A DNA stretch of 64,000 nucleotides from Eledone cirrhosa (lineage: Eukaryota; Mollusca; Cephalopoda; Octopoda; Eledonidae): the NCBI GenBank assembly GCA_964016885.1, contig OZ024742.1:15190507-15254506 (forward strand), read 5' to 3'. A program made the translations under genes and the position numbers. Below are positions 47,955 through 57,154 of this stretch, piece after piece (position 1 is the stretch's first letter; each line of letters begins with the position of its first letter). Under the pieces are notes generated by a model, which was not told the origin of the DNA, searched no databases, and saw only the letters and a program-made list of their open reading frames with translations.

Positions 47955-47972
47955 TTTTCAATATATATATAT

Positions 47973-48003
<31 letters not shown>

Positions 48004-48045
48004 AATACATATATATATATATATACACACATATATATATATATA
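47943..48045. repeat. (TA)n/(CA)n microsatellite
   Basis: TATATA and ACACAC tracts between the LINE and the dispersed repeat at 48046. Confidence 0.95.
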
Positions 48046-48382
48046 TGTAGATAAATCTACCAAAAGTTTACGGTAGTGTCCAATCCGTATGAAGAACTCA
48101 ATGTAATCCGGATATCATGGAAAGAAGAGATGCATTCAAAAATCACTTTCGGTGAAAGATAAACGGAATACAGAGTCAAGATAAAATATTAAAAAAATAA
48201 TGAATAAAACAATGAAACAGTTCCCTACATTAAACAAAAAAAGTTCATTATTTAACGATCGTTTCTAGGACATATATGTGTTAGAATTGGCATGCATATT
48301 CAACAGATATATGTACAAAATTATACAAAATTATACAAACTATCAAATAGAATATACATACCAACACATACATATGCCGTAT
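48046..48382 (+). repeat. Dispersed repeat X, copy 1
   Basis: TAGATAAATCTACCAAAAGT, TTTACGGTAGTGTCCAATCC, TCACTTTCGGTGAAAGATAA, TTTAACGATCGTTTCTAGGA and AATTGGCATGCATATTCAAC are shared, in order and with few differences, with 63355-63684. Both copies follow a (TA)n tract. Non-coding here; possibly one end of a larger element, class unknown. Confidence 0.85.
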
Positions 48383-48512
48383 ATATATATATATAAATAC
48401 ATATATATATATATATACACACATATATATATACACATAAATGAAAGGTATAGAAAATATTGTAGCAAAAAGCCAACAGTATTCCATAATATATATATAT
48501 ATATATTATGGA

Positions 48513-48540
<28 letters not shown>
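48383..48540. repeat. TA/CA microsatellite cluster
   Basis: Alternating TA and ACAC tracts around a short AT-rich unique piece (about 48438-48487). Tyr/Ile-rich ORFs on both strands are artefacts. Confidence 0.9.
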
Positions 48541-48543
<3 letters not shown>

Positions 48544-48550
48544 CACATAG

Positions 48551-48690
48551 GAACGAGTAGGACCCCGACGGCTGAGCTCAAGCCGTTTCGACGGCTAATT
48601 CTGGACTAGAGTCCAGAATTACCCACTCTACTACCCTAAGTATTGAGTACTTTGGTGCGTTATGGTCCACCTGGTTCCTTACCACATTTC
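48551..48690 (+). repeat. Hairpin-rich dispersed repeat
   Basis: AGCCGTTTCGACGGCT (48581-48596) is a 6-bp stem with a TTCG loop. Directly after it, TAATTCTGGACT (48596) and AGTCCAGAATTA (48610) form a 12-bp stem with a 2-nt spacer. An alternative stem pairs ACGGCT (48569) with AGCCGT (48581). The front part matches 26465-26525 inverted. Confidence 0.7.
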
Positions 48691-48796
48691 CTTTGTTATA
48701 TATACACATGTATATATATATACACACATATATATATACACACATATATATATATATACACACATATATATACACATATATATATATATATACACT

Positions 48797-48833
<37 letters not shown>
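48691..48833. repeat. TA/CA microsatellite
   Basis: TATATACACACATATATA type tracts up to the SINE at 48834. Confidence 0.95.
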
Positions 48834-49173
48834 GGAGGCACATAGCTTAGTGGTTAGAGCATTGGCCTTGCAATCGAAAGGTTGTGAGTTCAATTCTCAG
48901 AGCGGGTGATGTGTTGTTTCCTTGAGCAAGACACTTTATTTCACATTGCTCCAGTTTACTCAGCTGTAGAAATGAGATGATAGGGACTGGGGTCCCTATT
49001 ATTCCACTGTCGTGGAGGTGCAACGGCAAAAAAGCACCCAGCACTCACTGTAAATGAGGTTGGTGTTAGGAAGGGCATCCAGCTGTAGAAATCAAGCCAG
49101 AATCAGTTCCCGTCCCACCCTTGCAAGCAGGGAAAAAGCGGACGTAAAATGAAATGATGATGATGATGATGAT
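48834..49173 (+). mobile_element. SINE family A, full-length, tRNA-headed
   Basis: The head GGAGGCACATAGCTTAGTGG TTAGAGC is an A-box-like start and AGGTTGTGAGTTCAATTCTC a B-box-like block, giving internal RNA polymerase III promoter elements. The body includes CACTTTATTTCACATTGCTC and GGCAAAAAAGCACCCAGCAC, then GTTAGGAAGGGCATCCAGCT, and the tail CTTGCAAGCAGGG...GTAAAATGAAATGATGATG. TATATA tracts abut both ends. The tail equals that of the LINE at 46846, its likely source of RT. Confidence 0.93.
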
Positions 49174-49290
49174 ATATATTCACATATATATATATATATA
49201 GACATATATATATATATACATACATATATACACACACACACACAGACACACATATATATATATATATATACACACATATATATATATACA

Positions 49291-49349
<59 letters not shown>
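49174..49349. repeat. TA/CA microsatellite
   Basis: Interleaved TATATA, ACATAC and (CA)n tracts with a short internal duplication. Confidence 0.93.
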
Positions 49350-49354
<5 letters not shown>

Positions 49355-49692
49355 AAAAAAAGGAAAAGAATAACTTCATTTGTAGTGTTAAAAATTTTTG
49401 ATTTAATTTTATAATATTATAATATTATGAGTTGGTAGATCTAGTAAGTTCTTTGCTAACTTCGGTGGGAAGAATTTTAAAGATTACTGGTTAACTTTGG
49501 TTGGAGAACTTTCTCGCATTTGTCTGTGGCGATTGTCAAACTGAGATCAGGTCGTGTTGAGTCTTTAAAATTCTTCCCACCGAAGTTATCAAAGAACTTA
49601 CTAGATCTACCAACTCATAATATTATAATATAAAATTAAATTAACGTTTTTTAACACTACAAGTGAAGTCATTCTTTTCCTTTCTTTCAAAT
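49350..49692. mobile_element. Fold-back element 1
   Basis: Inverted arms of ~125 bp: ATTTGAAAAAAAGGAAAAG and GAGTTGGTAGATCTAGTAAG on the left, and their reverse complements CTTACTAGATCTACCAACTC and CTTTTCCTTTCTTTCAAAT on the right. The arms also contain ATAATATTATAATATTAT and CGGTGGGAAGAATTTTAAAG. The loop is about 49480-49560. No ORF; a non-autonomous fold-back/MITE. Confidence 0.85.
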
Positions 49693-49724
49693 ATACCTAA
49701 CTGTACCAAGGATCTCACAGATTT

Positions 49725-49728
<4 letters not shown>

Positions 49729-49786
<58 letters not shown>
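49729..49786. repeat. (TA)n microsatellite
   Basis: About 28 uninterrupted TA units. Confidence 0.97.
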
Positions 49787-49792
<6 letters not shown>

Positions 49793-49827
49793 AAGTATGG
49801 TCTTTTAAAATGTCCCACACGGGTAAA

Positions 49828-49926
49828 CATATAAGGGAAAGAAATTGAAAATACAACTGGAGTCTTTTAAGAATATTTATATATTATTTAGTTTGTCAGT
49901 TTCACAGTTATTATGATTATCAAAAT
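49828..49926 (+). repeat. Diverged half-arm of fold-back element 3
   Basis: GAAAATACAACTGGAGTCTT followed by AATATTTATATATTATTTAG and CAGTTTCACAGTTATT resembles the left arm of the palindrome at 61265 (GAAAATGCAACTGGAGTCTT...TTTCGCAGTTCTT). The other arm is absent. Confidence 0.6.
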
Positions 49927-49927
49927 A

Positions 49928-50122
49928 CCGAGATCGGATATGATTTGAGATCAGATCAGATCTGATCTCTGTATTATTAGTCAACACTATCAAACTGCCA
50001 GTGTTATTGGATCTGATCCATGATCGGAACTGATTCAGATCGGATCTAATCTGGCATCAGGTCTTATCCATGATCGGAACTGACCTGATCCAGCATCAGA
50101 TTTGATGTCTATATTATTAGTC
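49928..50122. repeat. GATC-dense palindromic stretch
   Basis: About 195 bp with GATC repeated many times (for example GAGATCAGATCAGATCTGATC), two copies of CATGATCGGAACTGA (near 50020 and 50070) and two of ATTATTAGTCAACAC (49974 and 50114). It looks like internally duplicated palindromic sequence. Confidence 0.7.
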
Positions 50123-50178
50123 AACACATGCAAACGTGGACAATTGACGTTAAACGGTGATGATTATATATAGAGGTA

Positions 50179-50310
50179 GAACACTGGAAGGTAATATCCG
50201 TAGTGGTAGAGCACTCAGTCCATGGGACGAGTTTGGAGTCCGAGCTGATAATCCACATAAGGTGAAACAAATTTTCTCGGTATGGTGAACTAACTGTTGT
50301 GTTACTACTT
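50179..50310 (+). mobile_element. SINE family D, tRNA-headed
   Basis: GGTAATATCCGTAGTGGTAG AGCACTCAGTCC (A-box-like), GTTTGGAGTCCGAGC (B-box-like), then AAGGTGAAACAAATTTTCTC and GAACTAACTGTTGTGTTAC. The same modules occur, one of them inverted, at 27920-28050. Confidence 0.65.
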
Positions 50311-50318
50311 ATATATAT

Positions 50319-50534
50319 ATTTATTTCACATTGCTCCAGTTTACTCAGCTGTAGAAATGAGATGATAGGGACTGGGGTCCATATCATTCCACTGCAAAGT
50401 GGTCGTGGAGGTGCCATGTTAAAAAAAGCACCCAGGCCATCAAGCTGTAGACATCAAGCCAGAATCAGTTCCCGTCCCACCCTTGCAAGCAGGGAAAAGC
50501 GAACGTAAAATGAAATGATGATGATGAATGATGA
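50319..50534 (+). mobile_element. SINE family A, 5'-truncated and internally deleted
   Basis: TTATTTCACATTGCTCCAGT, AGCTGTAGAAATGAGATGAT, then a gap after GCACCCAG leading to GCCATCAAGCTGTAG, and the GCAAGCAGGGAAAAGCGAAC tail. The deletion removes roughly 45 bp present in full copies. Confidence 0.85.
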
Positions 50535-50594
50535 TATATATATATATGACAATGATGATACACATTCCTGGCTTTAGGAAGAGTTAACATTAGG

Positions 50595-50743
50595 CGTGAA
50601 GGGCATCTGGCTGTAAAAGACTGCATCAGAATATCCATCCAGCTCATGCCAGCATCTATGTCAGTTGATGGGACTTATGCCATAAAAAATGAGTGTTATT
50701 GGTTGTAGAGAATGATTCATCTGATCAGAATCAGAGGTGGAAC
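50595..50743 (+). repeat. Duplicated repeat Y, copy 1
   Basis: GTGAAGGGCATCTGGCTGTA, GACTGCATCAGAATATCCAT, ATTGGTTGTAGAGAATGATT and AGAATCAGAGGTGGAAC recur in order at 51691-51853. Probably a diverged SINE-type repeat or a local duplication about 1.1 kb apart. Confidence 0.7.
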
Positions 50744-50934
50744 TATTGATAACATTTTTTACCTGAGGACTTAGTATTTTTATTTAACTCCAAATAATCA
50801 TGTAATGGTTTAGTATCTTTACTAGACTTCTTCATGTTGTATGACATATGCAGATTAGTTAGAGCGTCGGGTTGAGACTGGCGACGCTGACCAATGTGTC
50901 ATTTTCAGCATTATGGATTAACTACAGGCCACCA

Positions 50935-51070
50935 GGCAAACCTCTGAGGGGGCTATTCCAAACAACATGCAGTATTATCTGGTCAGGGTCCCCACAGTCA
51001 CATACTGAGCTGTCTTTCATTTTTCATCGCTGGAGATGATGAGCTGTCCTGGCATATGTTGTGTGGATCA
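50935..51070 (-). pseudogene. Decayed LINE C-terminal fragment
   Basis: On the minus strand the sequence reads YARTAHHLQR, then CDCGDPDQIILHVVW and PLRGLPGGL. Cys-x-Cys-Gly...Gln-x3-His-x3-(Cys) is common at the C-terminus of LINE proteins. Stops are present. Tentative. Confidence 0.4.
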
Positions 51071-51197
51071 GATTAGTGAAAATATCATTCATTGTAAAAA
51101 TTTACGGTATTATTGTAAAGACTTCAATTTTTAATATATTGCAGTCATAGTATTGTACTTTTCTAGAATGTTTTGCTGTTTCATTCATCACAGGACA

Positions 51198-51413
51198 TTA
51201 ACTTTTTAACATTTACATTACTCTATATTTACTGTTATATTTTTGTGGTGAAGGCTTTACCTCACATGATATCGACTCTATGAGATTTTGATATTATTTA
51301 TTTTGAGAACAATAACTTAACGTCAGTATGAAGTGCCAGTTATAGTCAGTTTGAGCAGAAAGAAGTGAGATAATTCTGGCCGGATATAGCAGGTGTAAAT
51401 GCTAAAGAGTTAA
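51198..51413 (+). mobile_element. piggyBac-type MITE, 216 bp
   Basis: TTAACTTTTTAACATTTACA ... TAAATGCTAAAGAGTTAA with TTAA at both ends. The internal GATATTATTTATTTTGAGAA and ACGTCAGTATGA blocks are those of the family. Mildly degraded ends. Confidence 0.82.
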
Positions 51414-51690
51414 TAGTAAATTAATTTGTAAATGTGATAGTGGGTGTCACTTGCTTAAAATGGCAATCACAATGGTATGCAAGCACATAGCCATTTGTAC
51501 CATAAAAAATGACAGTCTCTTTTTCCATCAACATTTCTAAACTAGTCTTCTAGGAGGTGATTTGTCAGATAGAATATCTTGTGATATTTGTTCCAGTTCT
51601 TTGCGTTCTGTGTTTGGATTACCCCAATGTCAACTTTTTCTTTCATATTTTTAAAGTCAATAAAATTAAGTGTCTGTCCATGGCAATAGG

Positions 51691-51853
51691 GGTGAAGGGC
51701 ATCTGACTGTAAAAAACTGCATCAGAAAATCTATCCAGCTCATACCAACATGGAAAAGTCTATATCAGTCAATGGTACTGATGTCATAAAAATTTATATA
51801 AGTTTTATTGGTTGTAGAGAATGGCTTATCTGTTCAGAATCAGAGGTGGAACC
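51691..51853 (+). repeat. Duplicated repeat Y, copy 2
   Basis: Same block order as 50595-50743 (GTGAAGGGCATCTGACTGTA, CTGCATCAGAAAATCTATCC, ATTGGTTGTAGAGAATGGCT, AGAATCAGAGGTGGAAC). Confidence 0.7.
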
Positions 51854-51947
51854 ATCCATTGGCAAGATTGTTGGGTCATCAGATGTTGGAGCCTTGTAGT
51901 GTCTGTCTGTGGTAAAAGATTTTGATTTTGGATATGTATACAAGTGA

Positions 51948-52314
51948 TGGAGGCAGCGAATTGGCAGAGTCGTTAGAATGTCAAATAGAATGCTTTCTAG
52001 TATTCATTCTGGCTCTCTGTTCTCTGAGTTTAAATCCCACTGTGGTCAGCTTTGCCTTTCATCCTTTCAAGGTCGATAAAAAAGCACCAGTCAAATACTG
52101 GAGTCGATTCTTCTTCTATATCTCTTTCTCACTCTCTCTCTCTGTACTTCTCTGGAAGAAATCTACTGTATCTACTGGAGAGGAGATGGGCTCCGGCAGG
52201 TTTAATACATTTTCTAGATATGCCGTATGTCAATATGGTGCCCCTACAACTCCTCAGGAGTTACAGGTCCATACCATGGAAGATGGACGTTAAACGATGA
52301 TGATGATGATGATG
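51948..52314 (+). mobile_element. Long SINE family B/E with GAT tail
   Basis: Head GAGGCAGCGAATTGGCAGAG TCGTTAG, B-box-like GAGTTTAAATCCCACTG, core TTTGCCTTTCATCCTTTCAA with GGTCGATAAA, then a (CT)-rich part, CTGGAAGAAATCTACTGTAT, GGAGAGGAGATGGGCTCC, CTCCTCAGGAGTTACAGG and the tail ACGTTAAACGATGATGATG. It therefore combines the family B core with the LINE-type GAT tail. A related 5'-truncated copy is at 59755. Confidence 0.8.
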
Positions 52315-52537
52315 AGTGATGTTAAGAATGACCATCAAATGCAAGCTAGGTGTCTCATGAAGGAGAGAAAGTAGGAATAGGGTTAGGCATTAGTATACAA
52401 GTGGTAGATACTAACAGATGTAAAAATTATGATGAAGAGCTTTATACTGCTTAGTCAGAAGAGTTAGTAGCCATGATAATTTTCATATCACTGATATGTC
52501 GTCTGAATTCTTTTTTTATATACTATATTACAATATT
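52315..52537. other. AT-rich non-coding stretch
   Basis: No gene or repeat identified. Confidence 0.4.
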
Positions 52538-52588
52538 GTTGCTGCTGCTTCTTCTTCTTCTTCTTCTTCTCCTTCTCCTTCTCCTCTG
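52538..52588. repeat. (CTT)n/(CTC) microsatellite
   Basis: GCTGCTGCTTCTTCTTCTTC followed by CTTCTCCTTCTCC units. Confidence 0.9.
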
Positions 52589-52594
52589 CTGGTT

Positions 52595-52968
52595 ATGGAG
52601 GAAGAGTCCTCAGACACGTCTTCCAGATGATTTTATCAGAAGCAACCATCTCTAATTGATCCTCAAGGAAGACCAACCAAGCTGGTTGGCTTTGCCCATA
52701 AAATCTGTCCAACAATTCTTTTCTTAGACATTCTAACCACATATCCATAGTATTGAAGCTCTGATCTCTCAATTTGGAGAAGTAGTGACTCTACCTGGAG
52801 AGACTTCCTGATCTAGTAATGCACCCTATTGAGTAATGTTACTCCAAAGACCCTTTGGAGGAACCCCATTTCGATCAATTGGAGGGACTCCTGATCTCTG
52901 AGTTTTGCACCCTGTTGAGTAATGTTACTCCAAAGACCCTTTTGAGGCACCCCATTTATGATTAAATG
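52595..52968 (-). pseudogene. Decayed LINE RT C-terminus with an internal duplication
   Basis: Minus-strand reading gives FGVTLLNRVHY, QVESLLLQIERSELQYYGYV, VRMSKKRIVGQILWAKPT and KIIWKTCLRTLPP. This is the C-terminal signature (IERSxLxxxGHVxRM...GxxLxAxPT) of an RTE/Rex-like LINE different from the GAT-tailed ones. The FGVTLLNRV segment occurs twice (about 52810-52890 and 52893-52968) through a tandem duplication. Several stops or frame changes. Confidence 0.55.
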
Positions 52969-53466
52969 ATGAAAATCTAAACTGATATTCTAAAGTCACT
53001 CAAGTGAAAAAAGACAGGAAAAAGGACCAAATTCCAAAATTATATTCTAAAAGCAACCTTATAAAATAAAAAAGCCAAATTTCAGAAATGTTAAAGGGTT
53101 AAAGAAGCCTACCTAGCAACCCTAACAAATGTCCTCCAACGTTATGGATATTGTGTCTAACACTGCTGTGTCATCAGATAAAGTGAAACCCTCACCTAAG
53201 AATGGTGTTTGGTAAAATATATGGCTTCTAGAAAGTCTAGATCAAATTCAGAAAGATACTGACACAAACAACTGATGTAAGGTTTGAATAAATATTAGAG
53301 ATTCTTGTGTACCATAGATAAATCTAATAAGGAGCTGATGCTGTTTGGTCAAGAGTGAACTACATAGTTAGAAGAAAATATCAAAACATCCATTCTACTG
53401 AAGTTGACTACAAAGAGTATTGCTAAACAGTTGGCATTTATAGAGGAAGGTTTGCAAGTTTTTTCT
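52969..53466. other. Intron-like DNA
   Basis: No supported gene, RNA or repeat family. Confidence 0.4.
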
Positions 53467-53640
53467 TTAATCCTTTAGCATTTACATTAGTCTATATATA
53501 CTATTGTATTTTCACAGTAAACACTTTATTTCACATAATATTGAATCTACAAAATTTTGATATTATTTATTTTGAGAACAATACCTTAACGTCAGTATGA
53601 GCAGCCAGTTACGACTGGTGAAAATGCTAAATTGTCCTAA
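53467..53640 (+). mobile_element. piggyBac-type MITE, internally deleted
   Basis: TTAATCCTTTAGCATTTACA start, TTTTGAGAACAATACCTTAA and CGTCAGTATGAGCAGCCAGT inside, then a direct jump to AAAATGCTAAATTG. The right end has lost its GGGTTAA. Confidence 0.75.
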
Positions 53641-54563
53641 TTGTGTGAATGTAATATAAAAATTCCAAGAGGAGTTCACAATGAACTTAATTTTTCCAAT
53701 TTGCTGTAGAAAGAGATGTAAATATACACAAGAAAAGGATATTGTTGAGACCTGCTCTATTTTTAGTCGCCGGTCATCTTGCTTTGTTCTTTGCTTATTG
53801 CTAGCTAAACAGCTTCAAACATTTAGAGAGGGCTTCTAGTGTCAGTGTTTATCACTATAAAATCTAATATGTAGCCACTGTTTGCACCCGTATGTTTTCT
53901 TTTTTTTTCCTTCACCTTCCACATCATCCAGAGTAAGTTAGGACATGGAAATGATGGAATTAATATAAGGAAGTCAGAATCTATAAATGATGCTGACCTT
54001 TCCAGGTTGTTAGGGTCTAAATATTTCTTATTCAGATTGCTATGGTCAGTGATCAATGAAAACTTTAAATCATTCGTCTGTTACTACATCTGCTTGACAA
54101 CTGTTCCTTCATAAATACACATGTCATTTTAACACTTTTGATACCGAACCACCTGAAACTGTTTCTGGTTTCTATGATAGAAATGAGATGTTTTAGAGTA
54201 AGAACTTGTGTTAAGTTATGTTCCAAACATCAGCTTAATAACGAGAAAGTTAGTTATATTTCTAAATTCTTCACAATTCTAGATTATTTAAAAATAAATA
54301 TTTGAAATTAGAAGCACTGAATTTCTTTAGAAATACAATAACCAAAAGATAAGGAACATCTCTATGTTCCACTAAGTCAGCTTATGTATCAGTAATATTA
54401 AGAATCCTCTGTAATTTGTAGTCAATGTTGTTTGTGGAAGTCTTTTATGTTGTACTAACAATGATATTAAAACATTTTTGTTGCTGATCACAATGTTTGA
54501 CAAATCTTGCATGCAATATTTTAATGTTTGTTTTTTGTGATGTTTGACTGTGAGAAATGGTGT
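53641..54563. other. Intron-like DNA with a diverged TTAA-MITE trace
   Basis: AACACTTTTGATACCGAACC near 54131 and AAAGTTAGTTATATTTC near 54245 resemble the old element at 54564-54734 and 55070-55160. No exon supported. Confidence 0.35.
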
Positions 54564-54734
54564 TTAACCCTTTCATTACCATATTTCTCATGAAATACAT
54601 GTATTTGAATTAATTAATGAAAAATTTGGAGGAATTTACTAAAATTATTCAAATATTTACTATTATGAGAGTGTCTGTGACATAATTTAACAAAACGTTA
54701 TATCAAATTATGTTGTTATCAAAAAGGTTTGTTA
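54564..54734 (+). mobile_element. Old TTAA-type MITE, second family (partial)
   Basis: TTAACCCTTTCATTACCATA at the left. AAAATTTGGAGGAATTTACT has an inverted match AATTTCTCCAAGTTTTTATT at about 55125. A GC-rich repeat (54800-55075) lies between, so the original element may have been split by it. Ends are weak. Confidence 0.4.
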
Positions 54735-55075
54735 TCCAACCATCTTGCTCGGGGGCTACCCCTGGGCCTTCTCCCCATCTCTCACTATAAGCAAATGGGG
54801 CCCCACTTGCTGGCTGCCCTGGCAGACAGAATACAGAAGGCGTTTCCTGGGAGGATGGGGGAAGGAGACGTGTTGGAAGAGTCATTCCAGCTCATGAGGT
54901 TCACACCTACGAGAGGCCAACTCCGTGCCGATGGTGAGTAGGGAGGTGATCCTAGGGCCAAGAACACCAGAAGTCTCCACTGCCACGGGCTCAACTGCAA
55001 ACCTGTCGGAGAGTGACTGATATTTGGAAAGTTTATCCTCCTTGGCCTGAAGTGCAGCAGAACCTGGAACCGTTT
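54735..55075 (-). pseudogene. Repeat-derived coding remnant, copy 2
   Basis: Homologous to 45125-45420. Minus strand: PGSAALQAKEDKLSKYQSLS, then AVETSGVLGPRITSLL and further GTELASRRCEPHELE. The nucleotide match includes AGAGTGACTGATATTTGGA and ACACCAGAAGTCTCCACTGC. It is longer than copy 1 at its plus-strand left end (about 54735-54800). Confidence 0.58.
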
Positions 55076-55242
55076 TGATACGAACCTGGCCTTGGTTTTT
55101 ACTAATGAAAATGTTAGTTATTTTATGAAATTTCTCCAAGTTTTTATTATTTTCAAAATCATTTGAAACATAGACTGTGTATTTCATTAGGAATGCAGCA
55201 ATGGGAAAGTTAAACATAATGGAGTCATACACAAAGACAATC

Positions 55243-55365
55243 AGATAAAGTCAACACATCTTGTGCTGTGTCTCAGACAACCAGATAGTTAACACATCTT
55301 GTGCTGTGTCTCAGACAACCAGATAGTCAACACATCTTGTGCTGTATCTCAGACGACCAGATAAA
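55243..55365. repeat. Tandem repeat, 3 x 38-40 bp
   Basis: Units AGATA(A/G)...CAACACATCTTG then TGCTGTGTCTCAGACAACC, three in a row with few differences. Confidence 0.9.
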
Positions 55366-56246
55366 TTCAGCCAATATATATTACATCTAGTTTACTGTAT
55401 AATCTGTTTGGTATGTTCAAATATTCCAAAAATCTATCTCAAGATTTTCATGAAAATGTACTGAACATTTTGTGCAGGTCTGATAAAATTAGAGATTAGC
55501 TTGGCTCAGTGAATAAATTACACATACAAATATATATAAATACACAACAGATGGGGGGAAAATCATGCTACCTGTTATATTTCAATGTTCTAAAGGTGTT
55601 TAAAAAATACCCAAGCAATTAGAGATGGGTTATTTTTGAGTTAGAAGGCTGCTATTGGTAAGAATGTTCATATTTTGGGGTCACTGATAATTATTTTTTA
55701 TCTCTTGTTTGTAAATAGGGCTCTTCCTAATTTTGAAAATAAATTACTGAGTTGAAATATTTTTTACTTGTATGAAAATTAATAGTTATTAAGAATAAAT
55801 GCAACTGTACATTGTTAACTACCAAAATATTATCACTGTTGAAAATTTTATTTTATTTTTATCTTTTATTTTAAAAAAATAGAATTTGAAATGTAATTTT
55901 TTACCATATTTTTGCATTTTGCTTATTGGCATTGTGAGTTGTAATATTTGTGGCCTTATTTATATTTTGGAAGATGTAAACATTATTGCAAGGATGTTCT
56001 TTCTTGCAGCATCAACAGATCCTTCTTGTTCTTTTTCCAATTTGAAATTTTACTCATTTCATTTTCTGTTTAAAACTGATATTATTTTGTTTATATTTCA
56101 TTTAAATGTTAAAAAACACACAAACAAACAACATTTGGATCATGTGAATCTCTTCACCCCTAAAGGTTAGCTCAAATTTAACCGGCATATGAATCTCATT
56201 TTCTAAAAGATGTTTATTTTGTTGATATATATGGTTGGCTTTGCAG
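55366..56246. other. End of the proposed long intron
   Basis: AT-rich, no repeats recognised. A 94-codon open frame at 55886-56170 is low in complexity and probably accidental. It ends in TTGGCTTTGCAG, a splice acceptor. Confidence 0.45.
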
Positions 56247-56336
56247 ATGGTTACTCAGTCAAATGTTCCACAGGCTGTGACTGCCATATCTGCACAGAAC
56301 ATGGCACCTACTACAATGGGAGTTGTTACCACACAG
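56247..56336 (+). CDS. Internal exon of the same unidentified Gln/Thr/Val-rich protein
   Basis: Ninety nucleotides between TTGGCTTTGCAG and CAG/GTTATT encode 30 stop-free residues, including MVTQSNVPQAVTAIS and AQNMAPTTMGVVTTQ. Both boundaries are phase 0, so it can join directly to 28714-28788. Composition (Gln, Thr, Val, Ala, Met) matches that exon. It looks like a disordered Gln-rich region of a nuclear regulator, but the gene is not recognised. It is the best protein-like segment in an otherwise repeat-filled 20 kb. Confidence 0.68.
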
Positions 56337-56938
56337 GTTATTCTCATTTTTTTTTCTGTCCTCTATATCCTAAATAATAATAATAATCATAATAATTAAT
56401 AATAATAATAATAAAACACCTCACCATTTTCCTGTCACCACAACTGCTTTTTATTTCTTTTCCTGAAGCAAATTAGTTGGACATTATCATTTAGGATCTT
56501 AATTATAATTTCACTGACTGATGATATAAAAATAGTGGGTATAGATTTATTTAGGTAAATAATTTTGTTCCATTTTATTTCAAAACTAAGGTGAATTTAA
56601 GTTAGACTTATAGTTAGGTTTATAAACTAACATAAATTAAATGTAATCTTTGTAGACTATGTTTATCTATGATTCTAGTTTACTAAACTTAACTTAAGCT
56701 ACCATACATTATATACAAATCTCAAATGACTGGTTTTTAATATCACTTTGATTAGGTCAATATATTCAATTCAATCTACTTGAAAATCGCAGTAAGTTTT
56801 GTTAAGCTCTACGATCTTATTTTACAAAGATTTTTTTTTATAAATGAAATTAGAATTAAAAAAAAATACTTATCTAGTTGATATTAGTAACCTGACAATT
56901 TGTCAGGCTTGTCATATAGCTTGTGACAGTTACATGAG
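56337..56938. other. Downstream intron
   Basis: Starts GTTATTCTC and holds an (AAT)n tract near 56371-56415. Otherwise AT-rich with no recognised feature. Confidence 0.4.
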
Positions 56939-57154
56939 TTAACCCTTTAGCATTTACATTACTTTATATATACTATTGTATTTTCATGGTAAAGACTTTA
57001 TCTCACATAATATCGAATCTATGACATTTTTATATTATTTGTTTTGAGAACAATACCTTAACATCAGTATGAGCAGCTAGTTACAGCCATTTTGAACAGA
57101 AAGAGGTGAGAGAATTCTGGCAGGATGTGGCTATTTTAAATGCTAAAGGGTTAA
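56939..57154 (+). mobile_element. piggyBac-type MITE, best preserved (216 bp)
   Basis: TTAACCCTTTAGCATTTACA at the left and TAAATGCTAAAGGGTTAA at the right are near-perfect inverted ends, each bounded by TTAA. The inside has TTTTGAGAACAATACCTTAA, CATCAGTATGAGCAGCTAG and AGAAAGAGGTGAGAGAATTC. No ORF; it must rely on a piggyBac transposase elsewhere. Confidence 0.88.

Larger units (their letters stand above)
28789..56246 (+). other. Proposed 27.5-kb intron containing Sat2
   Basis: GT (28789) to AG (56246) between two phase-0 exons. The acceptor context is TTGGCTTTGCAG. If correct, the Sat2 array, a CR1-like LINE and all repeats between are transcribed as intron RNA. An intervening small exon could have been missed. 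The first ~330 bp (28789-29117) hold C/T-rich and AT-rich sequence without other features. Confidence 0.5.

Noticed and set aside
48834..48905. Functional tRNA gene at SINE heads (also 61740 and 44451)
   Set aside because: A- and B-box-like blocks exist, but the cloverleaf is not intact, the copies are repeated and they continue into SINE bodies.
54703..55000. Pro/Leu-rich ORFs around 54.7-55.0 kb as a host gene
   Set aside because: The block is repeated at 45.1-45.4 kb with frame changes, so it is treated as a repeat-derived remnant.
55886..56170. 94-residue ORF just upstream of the second exon
   Set aside because: AT-driven Phe/Ile/Leu composition, no splice context of its own and no domain. 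The exon has a better acceptor downstream.
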